NCBI GenBank assembly: GCA_964017125.1
Contig: OZ024914.1
Location: forward strand, 28,890,801 to 28,954,800
DNA: 64,000 nucleotides
Reading direction: 5' to 3'
Source: Flabesymbios commensalis
Lineage: Eukaryota; Annelida; Polychaeta; Terebellida; Flabelligeridae
The translations under genes were made by a program, and so were the position numbers. Under the pieces are notes generated by a model, which saw only the letters and a list, made by a program, of their open reading frames with translations, had not been told where the DNA came from and searched no databases. This document shows, one piece after another, positions 31,946 through 43,830 of the stretch. Within the stretch, counting starts at the first letter, position 1. Each line of letters begins with the position of its first letter.

Positions 31946-34917
31946 GATTGTTTTATAATCCGTTATAACGGTCTACTAATCTGTTATAACGGTCTACTAA
32001 TCCGCTATAGCAGAATAGCATTTCGTTATTATGGTCTACTATTTTGCTATAACGGTCTACAAATCCGTTGTAGCGGTATAGTATTTTGTTATAGCGGGCT
32101 ACAATTTCGTTATAAACGGTCTACTAAACCATTATAACGGTTTACTGTCCCACTATATAACGGTCTAGTATTTCGTTATAACGGTCTACTAATCCGTTAT
32201 AAGGGTCTGCTGTTCGAATCGGTTATAGCGGTCTAGTATTCTGTTATAACGTATTCCAATCAGTTATCACGGTCTAGTATATCGCTATGACGGTCTGCTA
32301 TTCCGTTATAACGGTCTAGCATTCCGCTATAACAGTCTACTATTTCGTCATAGCAGTCAACTATTCAGTTAAAACGGTCTACTATTTCGTTATTGCGGTC
32401 TAGTAGTTCGTTTTAATGGTCCAGTGTTTCGCTAAACAGTATACTATTTCGTTATAACGGTCTACTATTCTAGTATTTCTTCATAACGGTCTAGTATTAC
32501 GCTATAAAGGGTTAGAATTTTGTTATGATGGCCTAGTATTTTGTTATAACGGTATACTAATCTGTTTTAACGGTATACTATTCCGTTATAACGGTCTACT
32601 ATTCATTTATAATGGTCTAGTATTACCTTATAACGCCTGGCATTTTGTTATTACAGTCTATTATTTCGTTATAGCGGTATACTAATCCGTTTTAGCGGTT
32701 TACTAGTCCGTTATAACGGTCTACTATTCTGTTACAGCTGTCTAATATTTCGCTATAAAGATCTAATATTTCGCTATAATGTTCTATTATTCCGATATAA
32801 CGGTCTACAAATCCGTTAATATGGACTACTATTTCGTTATAGCGGACAATTAATCTGCTATAGCGGTCAACTATTCTGTTATAATGGTCGAATATTTTGT
32901 TTTAGCGGTCTAACATTACATTATAACGGTATAATATTTCGCTATAACGGCCAATTTTCACCAATAACGGTCTAATAATCAGTTTTAGCGTTCTACTATT
33001 CCGTTATAGCGGTCTACTATCCTGTTATACGGGTCTAGTATTTCGCCAAAGCGGTGAAGTATTTCGCCATAGCGGTGCAGTATTTCGTTATAACAGTCTA
33101 ATATTTCGTTATATAACGGTCTTCTAATCCATTATAGCGGTCTACTAATCCGTTACAATGGTCTAGTATTTTGCTATAAAGGTCTAGTATTTCGTTATTA
33201 CGGTCTATTATTTCGTTTCAACAGTATACCAATCCGTTTTACCGGTTTACTATTCCGTTATAACGGTCTACTATTCCGTTACAGCTGTCTAATATTTCGC
33301 TATAAAGATCTAATATTTCGCTATAATGGTCTATTATTCCAATATAACGGTCTACAAATCCGCTATTATGGACTACTATTTCGTTATAATGGTCAATTAA
33401 TCTACTATAGCGGTCAAATATTCTGGTATAACGGTCTATTATTTCGTTTTAGCGGTCTAGCATTACATTATAACGGTATAATATTTCGCTATAACAGCCA
33501 ATTTTCACCAATAACTGTCTAATAAACAGTTTTAGCGTTCTACTATTCCGTTATAGCGGTCTACTATCCCGTTATACGGGTCTAGTATTTCGCCAAAGTG
33601 GTGAAGTATTTCGCCATAGCGGTGCTGTATTTCGTTATAACAGTCGAATATTTCGTTATATAACGGTCTTCTAATCCATTATAGCAGTCTACTAATCCGT
33701 TACAATGGTCTAGTATTTCGCTAAAAAGGTCTAGTATTTCGGTCTTGCGGTCTATTATTTCGTAACAGTATATCAATCCGTTTTACCGGACTACTATTCC
33801 GTTATAACGGTCTACTATTGCGTTACAGCTGTCTAATATTTCGCAATAAAGATCTAATATTTCGCTGTAATGGTATACAAATCCGTTATTATGGACTACT
33901 ATTTCGTTATTACGGTAAATTAATCTGCTATAGCGGTCAAATATTCTGTTTGAAAGTCTAGTATTTCGTTTCAGCGGTCTAGTATTACATTATAACGGTA
34001 TAATATTTCGCTATAACGGCCAATTGTCATCTATAACGGTATAATAATCAGTTTTAGCGTTCTACTATTCCGTTATAGCGGTCTACTATCCCGTTATACG
34101 GGTCTAGTATTTTGCCATATTGGTAAAGTATTTCGCCATAGCGTGCAGTATTTCGTTATAACAGTCGAATATTTCGTTATATAACTTCTAATCCATTATA
34201 GCGGTCTACTAATCCGTTACAATGGTCTAGTATTTCGCTATAAGGGTCTAGTATTTCGTTATTACGGTCTATTATTTCGTTTTAACAGTATACCAATCCG
34301 TTTACCGGTCTACTATTCCGTTATAACGGTATACTATTTCGTTAATGCGGTGTAATATTTCGCTACAAAGGTCAACTATTTCGCTATAATGGTCTACCAT
34401 TCCAATATAACGGTCTACTAATCCGTTATACCGGTCTAATATTCCGTTGTTATAGACTACTATTTAATTATAACGCTCAACTAATTTGCTATAGTAGTCA
34501 ACTATTCAGTTATAACGGTCCATTATTTCGTTTTAGCTGTCTGGCATTCCGTTATAATGGTCTAATATTTCGCTCTAACGGCCTATTATTCCCTTATAAT
34601 GGTCTAATAATCCATTTCAGCTACTATTCCGTAATACGGGTCTAGTATTTCGCCATAGCGGTCTACGGTATTTCGCCATAACGGTTTAGTATTTCGTTAT
34701 AACAGTCTAGTATTTCGTTATAACGGTATACTAATCAATTATAACGGTCTACTATTTCGTTATAACGATCGAGTATTGGTTATAACGGTCTACTAATTCA
34801 TTAAAATGTTGTAGTATTTCCTTATAACGGTCTACTATTCCGTTATAACGGTCTATTAATCCGTTATAACTGTCTATTCCGTTATTACGGTCTACTATTT
34901 CATTATAACGGTGTGGT
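31946..34917 (+). repeat. 21-bp satellite array, diverged, ~545-bp higher-order period
   Basis: The monomer is about CGTTATAACGGTCTACTATTT, roughly 140 units, each with many substitutions and small indels. Each good monomer carries the 10-bp palindrome CGTTATAACG. A distinctive stretch starting GTTACAGCTGTCTAATATTT recurs at 32731, 33278 and 33822 (spacings 547 and 544), and a weaker related stretch is near 34341. The array has therefore been amplified in blocks of about 26 monomers. Non-coding. Confidence 0.9.
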
Positions 34918-35020
34918 ATTTAGAAATACTAGACCGTTATAATAAATTAGTATACCGATATAACGGATTAGTAGTCTGGTAACGGATTAGTAGACCATTA
35001 TGACGTTGGTAAACCGTTTT
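34918..35020 (-). repeat. Inverted tail of the 21-bp satellite
   Basis: After GGTGTGGTATTTAG the units read AAATACTAGACCGTTATAA and AACGGATTAGTAGACCATTA, the reverse complement of the array consensus. About four to five monomers are inverted at the right edge, giving a foldback junction. Confidence 0.8.
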
Positions 35021-35190
35021 TAGAAAGAACTGACTACCTTCAAATTCAATACGTCTGCCGTTTTTTTATATTTACTGCCACTATAATTATACCGCTAAAC
35101 ATGCTGACGATAAATGAATTATTTGTGGTAACTTAGTTGACCAAAAATTTTATAATTACTGAAGATTAAATTTGAAAAAACTAAAATGAC

Positions 35191-36624
35191 AGTAGTGTAA
35201 TATGAGCAAATATAATGGGATCGAAGGTAGAAAACGATTAGTGATCAGGAATGGGAATAAAAAATGGCCGCCACAATCCAAAATGGCCGCCAATCAATGG
35301 CCGCCAATCAATGGCCGCCGTAATCCAAAATGGCAGCCAATCAACCCTTTGAGCCCAAGAACTTTTTTTTTCTAATAAACCCTCTGAATCCAAGGGGCAT
35401 TTTTTTTTTTTTTTTGATTTTTTCAAATTAACATTCTAAATCCAAGGGCCAATTTTCAAGATAACCCTCTAAATTCCACAGGGTCAATTTTTCAAATAGA
35501 CCTTCTAAATCCAAGAGACATTTTTGTCGAATTAACTTCTAAATTCCAAGGTCAATTTTTCAAGTTAACCCTCTAAATTCCAGGGTCAATTGTGTGACTG
35601 TAATTCGGAAACGACATCGCCTTTATACACACTTATTTTATAGCGGACGCTCACCTTAAATCTCTTTAGGCTCGTATATTTTATGATGGACGCTGCTCAC
35701 CTTAGATTAAGTGAAATGAATTAAACGCTCACCTGAAAGGTAGAGATTATCATACATACGTGTAGTCTATGAAACGTCAAATGTGACTTACCGTATTATC
35801 CCCAATAAACGCGCCGGGCGCTGAGCCGAAGTTGGGGGCGCGTTTATTATGTGCACTAAAATGTTAATCTGTATTTCACGGCCGCATTTGTGTGTTAACA
35901 AAGGCTGCAGATTACTATCTCCCGTGACAGGGACACGCTGTTATTGAACCCTCGAGTACTGTCAGTGCCGCCAGCGTCTCACCAATGCTGGCTCAGCGCT
36001 GTTAGCGCTGGACTGACATTGGCACAGCGGTGGCTACACTGTGACAACATTAAAACATCATTGTTTCAACGTGTCTGTTTGCTGGGATGACCACTGACCG
36101 CTTGACTGAACGGGATATCAAGCCTAATTCCTGCATACATAGGATATTGAGCTGATGTTGGTTTAATGTTGCAGATTACTATGGCTCAATTTATAACTTT
36201 TTGATGTTTTAATTTCACTATGTCATAGATCTACATAGTTATTCTTCACATCTGCTAAAATAGCTTCAAATTTCGTATAATCTATCAGAACTTGTGAAAT
36301 ATTTTAAATTCACATCCAAATACGTCAAAAATTCTATAAATATTTTAATTTACTACTAAGTATTCCACATTTTTGAAACATTTAGCAATTTTCGATAAGT
36401 ACTTGTTGAAATAGTGTGCCCTTTCTTAAAATTTATGCGAATATGACAAGATATTTTAAGAGAATTCTAAAACATTTTCCGATTTTTCACAATGGACTTG
36501 TTAAAATAGTGTGGATTTTCTTATACGTAATACTAAAATGGTAAAATATTTTTCCACTTTGCTCTATGTGTCCTAAATATTTCCACACGTTCTTTACACC
36601 TGCATAAGCTATGCGAACTTGTAT
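35191..36624 (+). repeat. Left inverted arm of the long-TIR element
   Basis: Pairs with 38703-39890. It contains a cluster of ATGGCCGCC words (35263-35340), a series of 'CCTCTAAATTCCA.GGTCAATTTT' tandem units (about 35370-35590), and an AT-rich tandem region further in. About 128 bp near 35787-35914 are absent from the right arm. They contain a hairpin (AATAAACGCGCC with GGCGCGTTTATT), so they are a nested insertion. Confidence 0.85.
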
Positions 36625-37227
36625 CATTCAGGTGAATATTGAAGAATTTTTACCAGTATGCCACCAGACGGTCGGGGCCCTAGAGTAGTGGTTAGCACCG
36701 CTGCCTTTCACGTCAGAGTTCGGGGTTCGGTTCCCTGTCTCGGCGGTTTGAAAGAAACAAAATAATGTTTCTTCCCCATCCACGTGTGAAATTCAGTATT
36801 GTGGGGAGCCTCTGTGACCGAGAGGTATCGTGCTCGGCCTCAGACCGCCAGGGCTCGAATTTCGGATCCTGTGTTTGAAGGACAGTGTCATCTCAATCAT
36901 CTCACCATCGTCAGAAGGTTCTCCTCGCCCAGTTTAGCCTATATGTGCACAAAGGTGGCCTAAAGCCCGATTCATTTCATTTCATTTTGCCACCATTAGA
37001 CAAACTGAGTAATTAAATACACTTTACTTAACAAAGATGGAGGAAGGTACACCTACCTTAGTCAAAAGCATGAAAATATTCCAATAAGACTGAATTATAT
37101 AAACGAAAATTATGAAATATTAGATCAAATGTTAAATATGTTAACCGAAAATGCCAACAAGACTGAATTATATAAACGAAAATTATGAAATATTAGATCA
37201 AATGTTAAATATGTTAGCCGAAAATGG
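36620..37227 (+). repeat. Central direct repeat, unit 1
   Basis: Starts TGTATCATTCAGGTGAATAT and ends GTTAGCCGAAAATGGG; repeated at 37369-37903 (749 bases later). Each unit contains a SINE with the same flanks, so the SINE was duplicated with its surroundings. A ~74-bp stretch (GACTGAATTATATAAACG onward) is doubled in unit 1. Confidence 0.85.
36671..36989 (+). mobile_element. Dimeric tRNA SINE, family 1, inside the long-TIR element
   Basis: Head GGGGCCCTAGAGTAGTGGTT (A-box region), GGGGTTCGGTTCCCTG (B-box region), linker AAAATAATGTTTCTTCCCC, second tRNA-like part GTGACCGAGAGGTATCGTGC, then the (TTTCA)n tail. Confidence 0.85.
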
Positions 37228-37368
37228 GGTCCCTCCTGAGACATAGAAAGTAGACGGGAAAATATTTGACCGAGTGTGTATCATATGGGTGAAAATCGGA
37301 GATTTTTTACAAATATGTATTAGTTATTCAAAGTGGGAAATTAAATACAGGTTACCTCACGTGAAGTG

Positions 37369-37903
37369 TGTATCATTCAGGTGAATATTGAAGAATTTTT
37401 ACCAGCATGCCACTATTAGACGGTCGGGGGCCCTAGGGTAGTGGTTAGCACCGCTGCCTTTCAGAGTTCGGGGTTCGGTTCCCTGTCTCGGCGGTTTGAA
37501 AGAAACAAAATAATGTTTCTTCCCCATCCACGTGTGAAAGTCAGTATTGTGGGGAGCCTCCGTGACCGAGTGGTATCGTGCTCGGCCTCAGACCACCAGG
37601 GCTCGAATTTCGAATCCTGTGTCTGGGGGACAGTGTCATCTCAATTATCTCACCATCCTCAGAAGGTTCTCCTCGCCCAGTTTAGCCTATATGTGCACAA
37701 AGGTGGCCTAAAGCCCGATTCATTTCATTTCATTTTGCCACCATTAGACAACCTGAGTAATTAAATACACTTTACTTAACAAAGATGGAGAAAGGTACAC
37801 CTACCTTAGTCAAAAGCATGAAAATATTCCAACAAGACTGAATTATATAAACGAAAATTATGAAATATTAGATCAAATGTTAAATATGTTAGCCGAAAAT
37901 GGG
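37369..37903 (+). repeat. Central direct repeat, unit 2
   Basis: Second copy of 36620-37227 in the same orientation, including the SINE. Confidence 0.85.
37421..37737 (+). mobile_element. Dimeric tRNA SINE, family 1, second copy in the element
   Basis: Nearly identical to 36671-36989 and with the same left context, therefore a duplicate rather than an independent insertion. A 107-residue ORF across it is incidental. Confidence 0.85.
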
Positions 37904-38702
37904 TATACATTTTACATGTATACATCACTATATTAGAAAGGGAAATATTTGAACATGCAAGCATCACTGAGAAAAGTGGGATGCAGGTTGATATAAATTA
38001 GATGAAAGATTGAAAATATTTCAACAAACGTGCATTAATGGGACAAAATTTGGAAATATTTGAGCAATTTACCTCACTTGAACAAATTTGCTAAATATTT
38101 CAATAGGTGTACATTACTCAAAGAAATCGGAAAATATTTAACTTAATTTTACTCAGAAATATCGAGACACGTATGCATAACCAATTAAATATATCAGCAT
38201 AGATCAATAAAGTATGACCTAAAACGCTGAAAGTCGGAACATGTGCTGCTTTGAAAAGTCGAAAATCGGGAAATAAAACTAAATACTTCACAAAGTGCGT
38301 AATACATACAGGGAAGTGGGACATTATTTTAACAAGTGCGAGGCCAAAAATCATTAAATGTTTCAAAGAATGTGCCAACTTTGGTCATAAATTAAAATAT
38401 TTATAGAATTTTGAAGTCCTTAGATATAAAATATTTTACAAGTTCGCATAGCTTACATAGGTGTGAAGAATCGATCAACGAATATGAACTAAAAAGACAG
38501 AAGTTGAAAATTGTGGTGCTTTAAAAAGTCGAAAATCGAGAAGAGTACTAAAAATATCACAAAGTCTGAATATCAGAAAGAAAATGTAACATTATTTTAA
38601 CAGGTAAGTAGCGAAAAATCTGGAACAGTTTCAAACTGTACCACATTTAGTGAGTAAATTGAAAATATTTATTAAATTTTGAAGTCCTTAGATATAAAAT
38701 AT

Positions 38703-39890
38703 TTTACAAGTTCGCATAGCTTATGCAGGTGTAAAGAACGTGTGGAAATATTTAGGACACATAGAGCAAAGTGGAAAAATATTTAAGAAAAGGCACACTA
38801 TTCCAACAAGTACTTATCGAAAATTGCTAAATGTTTCGAAAATGTGGAATACTTAGTAGTAAATTAAAATATTTATAGAATTTTTGACGTATTTGGATGT
38901 GAATTTAAAATATTTCACAAGTTCTGATAGATTATACGAAATTTGAAGCTATTTTAGCAGATGTGAAGAATAACTATGTAGATCTATGACATAGTGAAAT
39001 TAAAACATCAGAAAGTTATAAATTGAGCCATAGTAATCTGCAACATTAAACCAACATCAGCTCAATATCCTATGTATGCAGGAAATAGACTTGAAATCCC
39101 GTTCAGTCAAGCGGTCAGTGGTCATCCCAGCAAACAGACACGTTGAAACAATGATGTTTTAATGTTGTCACAGTGTAGCCACCGCTGTGCCAATGTCAGT
39201 CCAGCGCTAACAGCGCTGAGCCAGCATTGGTGAGACGCTGGCGGCACTGACAGTACTCGAGGGTTCGATAACAGCGTGTCTCTGTCACGGGAGATAGTCA
39301 CATTTGACGTTCCATAGACTACACGTATGTATGATAATCTCTACCTTTCAGGTGAGCGTTTAATTCATTCCACTTAATCTAAGGTGAGCAGCGCCCATCA
39401 TAAAATATACGAGCCTAAAGAGATTTAAGGTGAGCGTCCGCTATAAAATAAGTGTGTATAAAGGCGATGTCGTTTCCGAATTACAGTCACACAATTGACC
39501 CTGGAATTTAGAGGGTTAACTTGAAAAAATTGACCTTGGTATTTAGAAGTTAATTCGACAAAAATGTCTCTTGGATTTCGGTCTATTTGAAAAATTGACC
39601 CTGTGGAATTTAGAGGGTTATCTTGAAAATTGGCCCTTGGATTTAGAATGTTAATTAAAAAAAAAAAAAAAAAAAAAAAAATGTCCCTTGGATTCAGAGG
39701 GTTTATTTGAAGAAAAAAGTTCTTGGGCTCAAAGGGTTGATTGGCTGCCATTTTGGATTACGGCGGCCATTGATTGGCGGCCATTGATTGGCGGCCATTT
39801 TGGATTGTGGCGGCCATCTTTTATTCCCATTCCTGATCACTAATCGTTTTCTACCTTCGATCCCATTATATTTGCTCATTTTACACTACT
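38703..39890 (-). repeat. Right inverted arm of the long-TIR element
   Basis: Reverse complement of 35191-36624, with the ATGGCCGCC cluster at about 39740-39815. The inner end is the word TACAAGTTCGCATAGCTT, which also occurs nearer the centre at about 38437, so the inner arm is itself tandemly repeated. Confidence 0.85.
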
Positions 39891-39896
39891 AATGAC

Positions 39897-41446
39897 CGCG
39901 ACATTCACCGTCTAATGAACGAAAAATGAAATAGTTATCTAGATATAGGCCTAAATGACAACCTTTTTTAGGTTTGTCGCACGAGAATGGTCAATTTATG
40001 ATTTTTGCATGATTTGGGGGCCGAAAGACTCATTTCTGATGTTTATTATTGTATCGTAAAATTCAAGATGGCCGTCATTTTTCTTATTACCATTAAAATC
40101 ATGACGTCATTCTAAATACTGAGCAAATGTTAGAATATAATGTAATAAAACCAAGTTTCGAATGTCTTGTAAGTTAATCGTAGGCCTATTACATAGTTTA
40201 TTTTCTAGATTTCCATTAAAAAGTGTTTTTTTTATTATATTATCTTTTAGATGCATACAAAACGCTGGTGGTAACCATAATGAATTTGAAGGTCAAATGT
40301 AGGTCATTTTGAGCTAAAAACATGAGACATAAATTTCGCAAATCCAAATCATGCAGAAACCAGAAATTGTGCATTTATTTGTAAGAAAAAAGTAGTCAAA
40401 GTGGGCATTTTTTGTTTTTCCAGTTTGAAGGCGGAGGTCACTAAATGTAGAACGTTCTTCGATCGATCCAAATTAAGCACACCCATGTATGTAAAAACAA
40501 GTGGTTAACAAATTGTACACTTGAATGCCAAACAAAAATCAATGTTTCAGGCTAAATACATACTAAAAGGCTGCAATATTCTTACGTCTAAAAATATATA
40601 CAACATTCATAAATCTAAATACCACTGAGTGTTAAACAAATACATATCTGGGTCCAGAAAACATAATCCACATGGAGATTTTCATTGACCATGTTGACTT
40701 GTTTGTTTTATTTCTGATTTCGATTATTTTGTAATAAAAATTATGTTTCAACGTATGTGGAGAGATGACTGTTTACTCCATTGCAACATTCAATACTGGT
40801 ATATCATTGTAGCATAACTTGAATTCCCATGTGTAGATTGGTAAACTAGAACAGCAACCACAAACGTAACCCTACCCCCTAAATCTCAGCATTTTGGTGG
40901 ATTTTTCCGGAAACGTTGTATAGTTTGGTAATATAAGCCAATATGCACTTAGTATAGTTTCTGTTTCATTTCTTGTCAAGATTTAGGAAAACATCCATAG
41001 CATATTTAGTATTAGCTGTGGCTTGGTGAAAGTTGGTATATTCTCACAATACAAAATTTTACATAAGGCCAGACGTACGGACTCAACAGTTAGATCTGAG
41101 TATCTGACAATTACAACCTTTTTACTGCTAATGTTTAATTATTTTATCATGTTGTCGTGATGGATGAAATAAATAGCTTGAATCTTGGACGAAAAAAAAA
41201 TATCATGATATTGAGATAGGTCTATAACAAATAACATCTTAATCTGATGTCATGATTTCGCGTTGTTACTAGGCATATTCATTAGATGATATTACAGCGA
41301 CAGTTAATACTTGCAATAACATAAAAACAGTTTTAATGACCATTTACATGTCAACTTTGACATAAAATTATTGGTCATATTAATTATTTATTTTGTATAC
41401 TTTTTTGATGCGGCGCTAATCAGGTATAGCTTGGGTCACTATTTAT
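39897..41446. other. Intergenic, nothing recognised
   Basis: AT-rich unique sequence. A single AAGATGGCCGTCAT word is present near 40067. No gene could be supported. Confidence 0.5.
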
Positions 41447-41540
41447 GTGAGCACCAAAGATAACGACCACAGCAGGACTCGAACCCGCTACTCCGGGTAT
41501 TTGAGTCAACCACACTACCAATGAGCTACCCTGGCGCCAC
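41447..41540 (-). tRNA. tRNA-like sequence (pseudo-tRNA or SINE head)
   Basis: Minus strand: GGGTAGCTCATTGGTAGTGT (A-box) and GCGGGTTCGAGTCCTGC, which forms a five-base-pair T arm. The acceptor stem does not pair convincingly, and no typical SINE body follows. It is probably a tRNA pseudogene or the head of a SINE family not otherwise seen here, rather than a working tRNA. Confidence 0.5.
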
Positions 41541-42169
41541 AATGGCATTATATAATTATTATAATGTTATTCATTTGTAACTGTCGATGTTAAGATCTAC
41601 ATCTTAAGACATACGAGTGATTTTATCCAGCTACTGTCGATATATTATTTGCATCGTGTAATTCTTAAAGGACTTTTTGTCTGTCTCTATATTAATATAA
41701 CAAATTATTCACCGTCATTGAAAGGTGTAGATAATGCAATTTACCAACTGAAAATATACTCGAAACAAATATTCAAATAATATTTACTTTTCAACAAATG
41801 TGTTTTTCGAAGTTAGGTCGGGTGAATTATTCCTGTCATTTGTTCTTTTTTACAATACTTTAAAATATCTGTAAATTCTCAATTATCTTCATCAGTTTGC
41901 GTGATAACGTCTTGTTAATGATGACTCATCTGTCTCGGTTCAGCCTAGCTGTGAATAAGGGAACAAGAGGCCGATTAAATCATACTGCACTGGAAAATGT
42001 TTAAAAAGCCACAGATTTTTCTCATTTTTTATAAATGCCATCATCTATGCTATTTATACCATTGAGACTGCCTTCATCGTATTCCTTGACAACGAAAATG
42101 TGGGATTACATATATTACTCAGTATGATACGATTAGTATTATACGAGATATTATCTAAAAACGTATTCC
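41541..42169. other. Intergenic, nothing recognised
   Basis: AT-rich sequence without repeats or coding signal that I can support. Confidence 0.5.
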
Positions 42170-42710
42170 TCTTAATGGCGGCATTTTCGAACGTCGCAAG
42201 AAATGACGTTCTATGACGTTGCATTTCACTAAACTGATAATGATATTTATGACGTAAGTAACGTCGGCATAATATGCGCGACAATGCATGAAATGTAACT
42301 TATCATAGAATAATAAATTAAAGAAAACAAAGTTTTTTAAATTTTTCATTGAAATTCATATATGATACATTTATGCAGGTAATAAAAAATGGTTGTAACC
42401 ATGGTAACATAAAGAATTCGAATGAAATTTTACATGATGTAAGAAAACAAACACTTATGAAGTATAATTTTAGGGTATTCACCACAAATACTAACATTTA
42501 AGACATAGGTTACACATCACATTCAATACACCTGCTACTAGAAAGTAATATTTTAGTTTTTTGCTAAATTGTTACCATGGCAACAATGACGTCTTATTTG
42601 GAAAACTTCCCAGGTTTCAGCGGATTCAGCGCAAAATTTCAAGTTAAATACAGCCTTCGAACCTTTTGGCCCCGCTCGGGACATTTTTGACCCCTGAGCG
42701 CCCGGACTAT
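42170..42710 (-). repeat. Dispersed repeat, minus copy of an inverted pair
   Basis: Reverse-complement counterpart of 29830-30420. The well-conserved part is 42545-42710 (GTTACCATGGCAACAATGAC to GAGCGCCCGGACT). AATGGCGGCATTTTC near 42175 matches the other copy's inner end. Confidence 0.7.
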
Positions 42711-42867
42711 AAAGGACATAGTATCAGCTAGTTTTCCATAATCACAGAATAAACGAGCGAAAATGTGACTTATTTTATTGGAAAAATAGCATACGCTGCA
42801 TGATACCATGTATAGACCCAATTGGAAACACAATTCAAATAACATATAATGCTCGATATGTAAAATG

Positions 42868-43045
42868 GCCACATTTGTGCACATACAGTCTAAATTGGGC
42901 CAGGAGAACCTGCACTGAGTTTCACAAGTGGATGGGAAAGAAACATTTTTTTTTTTTTTTAAACCGCCGAGACCGGGAAACGAACCCCGAGCTCCAACGT
43001 GAAAGGCAGCGGTGCTAACCACTACCCTAGGGCCTGCGCCCTGCT
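42868..43045 (-). mobile_element. Family 1 SINE lacking its second tRNA-like part
   Basis: On the minus strand it has the head (CTAGGGTAGTGGTTAGCACC), the linker and the GTGCACAAATGTGGCC tail. It passes directly from the linker to the tail, skipping the second tRNA-like unit. An internal deletion, or a distinct monomeric subfamily. Confidence 0.8.
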
Positions 43046-43489
43046 CGATAAGAACTAACAAATTTAGTTGAGTATGTAAAACAAAAAATAGTTATATTTA
43101 ACATGCTTAGATTACATTTTTGATTTAATAACTCATTTGGGTTCCCCAACATGCCCACTATTAAAACAACATCGGGATCACTTGGATTAAGTTGTGCGAG
43201 TTAATTGAGAATCGGATATATTTGAAATCCGGTGAGCCAAGCGAAAAACATTGCATAGGCCTACATATCACTTAAAATATAAGAGTGAAATAAATGATGT
43301 CATAATGGTTAAATACATGTTAACATAGACAAGTTTTACAGTGCAAGTAGTTTTCTAAAACATTTCGGAATAACATTACAAGTAATGTTTGTTTAATTCT
43401 AGTATCCTAGTAGTGGTGCTAGCTACTCCAGACCACGCCCACTTATTTATTATAAGGTATAACGTTACTAAATGATGCCTGTGATTGGT
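43046..43489. other. Intergenic, nothing recognised
   Basis: AT-rich. GCTACTCCAGACCACGCCCA near 43420-43442 resembles part of the hairpin at 46264-46379. Confidence 0.45.
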
Positions 43490-43497
43490 TGAAACAA

Positions 43498-43830
43498 TAC
43501 ATTTTGTTTTATAGTAATGGTCTAGCTATCTAGCACGGTTTTCCAGATATTATGCGTAATTTGTCAATAATTGCCGCACATTTTGTTTTATAGCAATGGT
43601 TTAGCTATCTAGCACGGTTTTCCCGATATTACCCATATTAAAGTCAAATATGGACTCAAGTCGGCCATTTTGAATTTGATAAATTTGACATTTTTCATGG
43701 CATATCCTTCCCTGAAACCGCATATTTTGTTTTATAGTAATGGTCTAGCTATCTCGCACGGTTTTCCAGATATTACGCATATTGAAACATAATTGCCGAT
43801 AGTCGGCCATTTTGGCTGCCATGACCTAGT
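43498..43830 (+). repeat. Three spaced copies of a ~55-bp word
   Basis: TTTTGTTTTATAGTAATGGT followed by CTAGCTATCTAGCACGGTTT appears near 43502, 43580 and 43723. The last two are also followed by GTCGGCCATTTTG. An irregular tandem duplication of unknown role. Confidence 0.8.

Larger units (their letters stand above)
35185..39896. mobile_element. 4.7-kb long-terminal-inverted-repeat element, Polinton-like ends, gene-less
   Basis: The outer ends are AGTAGTGTAA (35191) and TTACACTACT (ending 39890). The 6-bp word AATGAC flanks both sides (35185-35190 and 39891-39896), as expected of a target duplication. The inverted arms exceed 1 kb. Known Polintons have long inverted repeats beginning AG and 6-bp target duplications, so a non-autonomous Polinton derivative is the best guess. 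No polymerase, integrase or capsid gene is visible, so it is not an intact autonomous element. The arms differ by substitutions and indels, suggesting moderate to old age. Another long-TIR DNA transposon family is possible. Confidence 0.7.

Noticed and set aside
31946-35020. Telomere- or centromere-specific repeat.
   Set aside because: No TTAGGG-type units, and the array is short and strongly diverged. Nothing ties it to a centromere.
41447-41540. Functional tRNA gene.
   Set aside because: A-box, B-box and T arm are present, but the acceptor stem does not pair properly. Kept as tRNA-like only.
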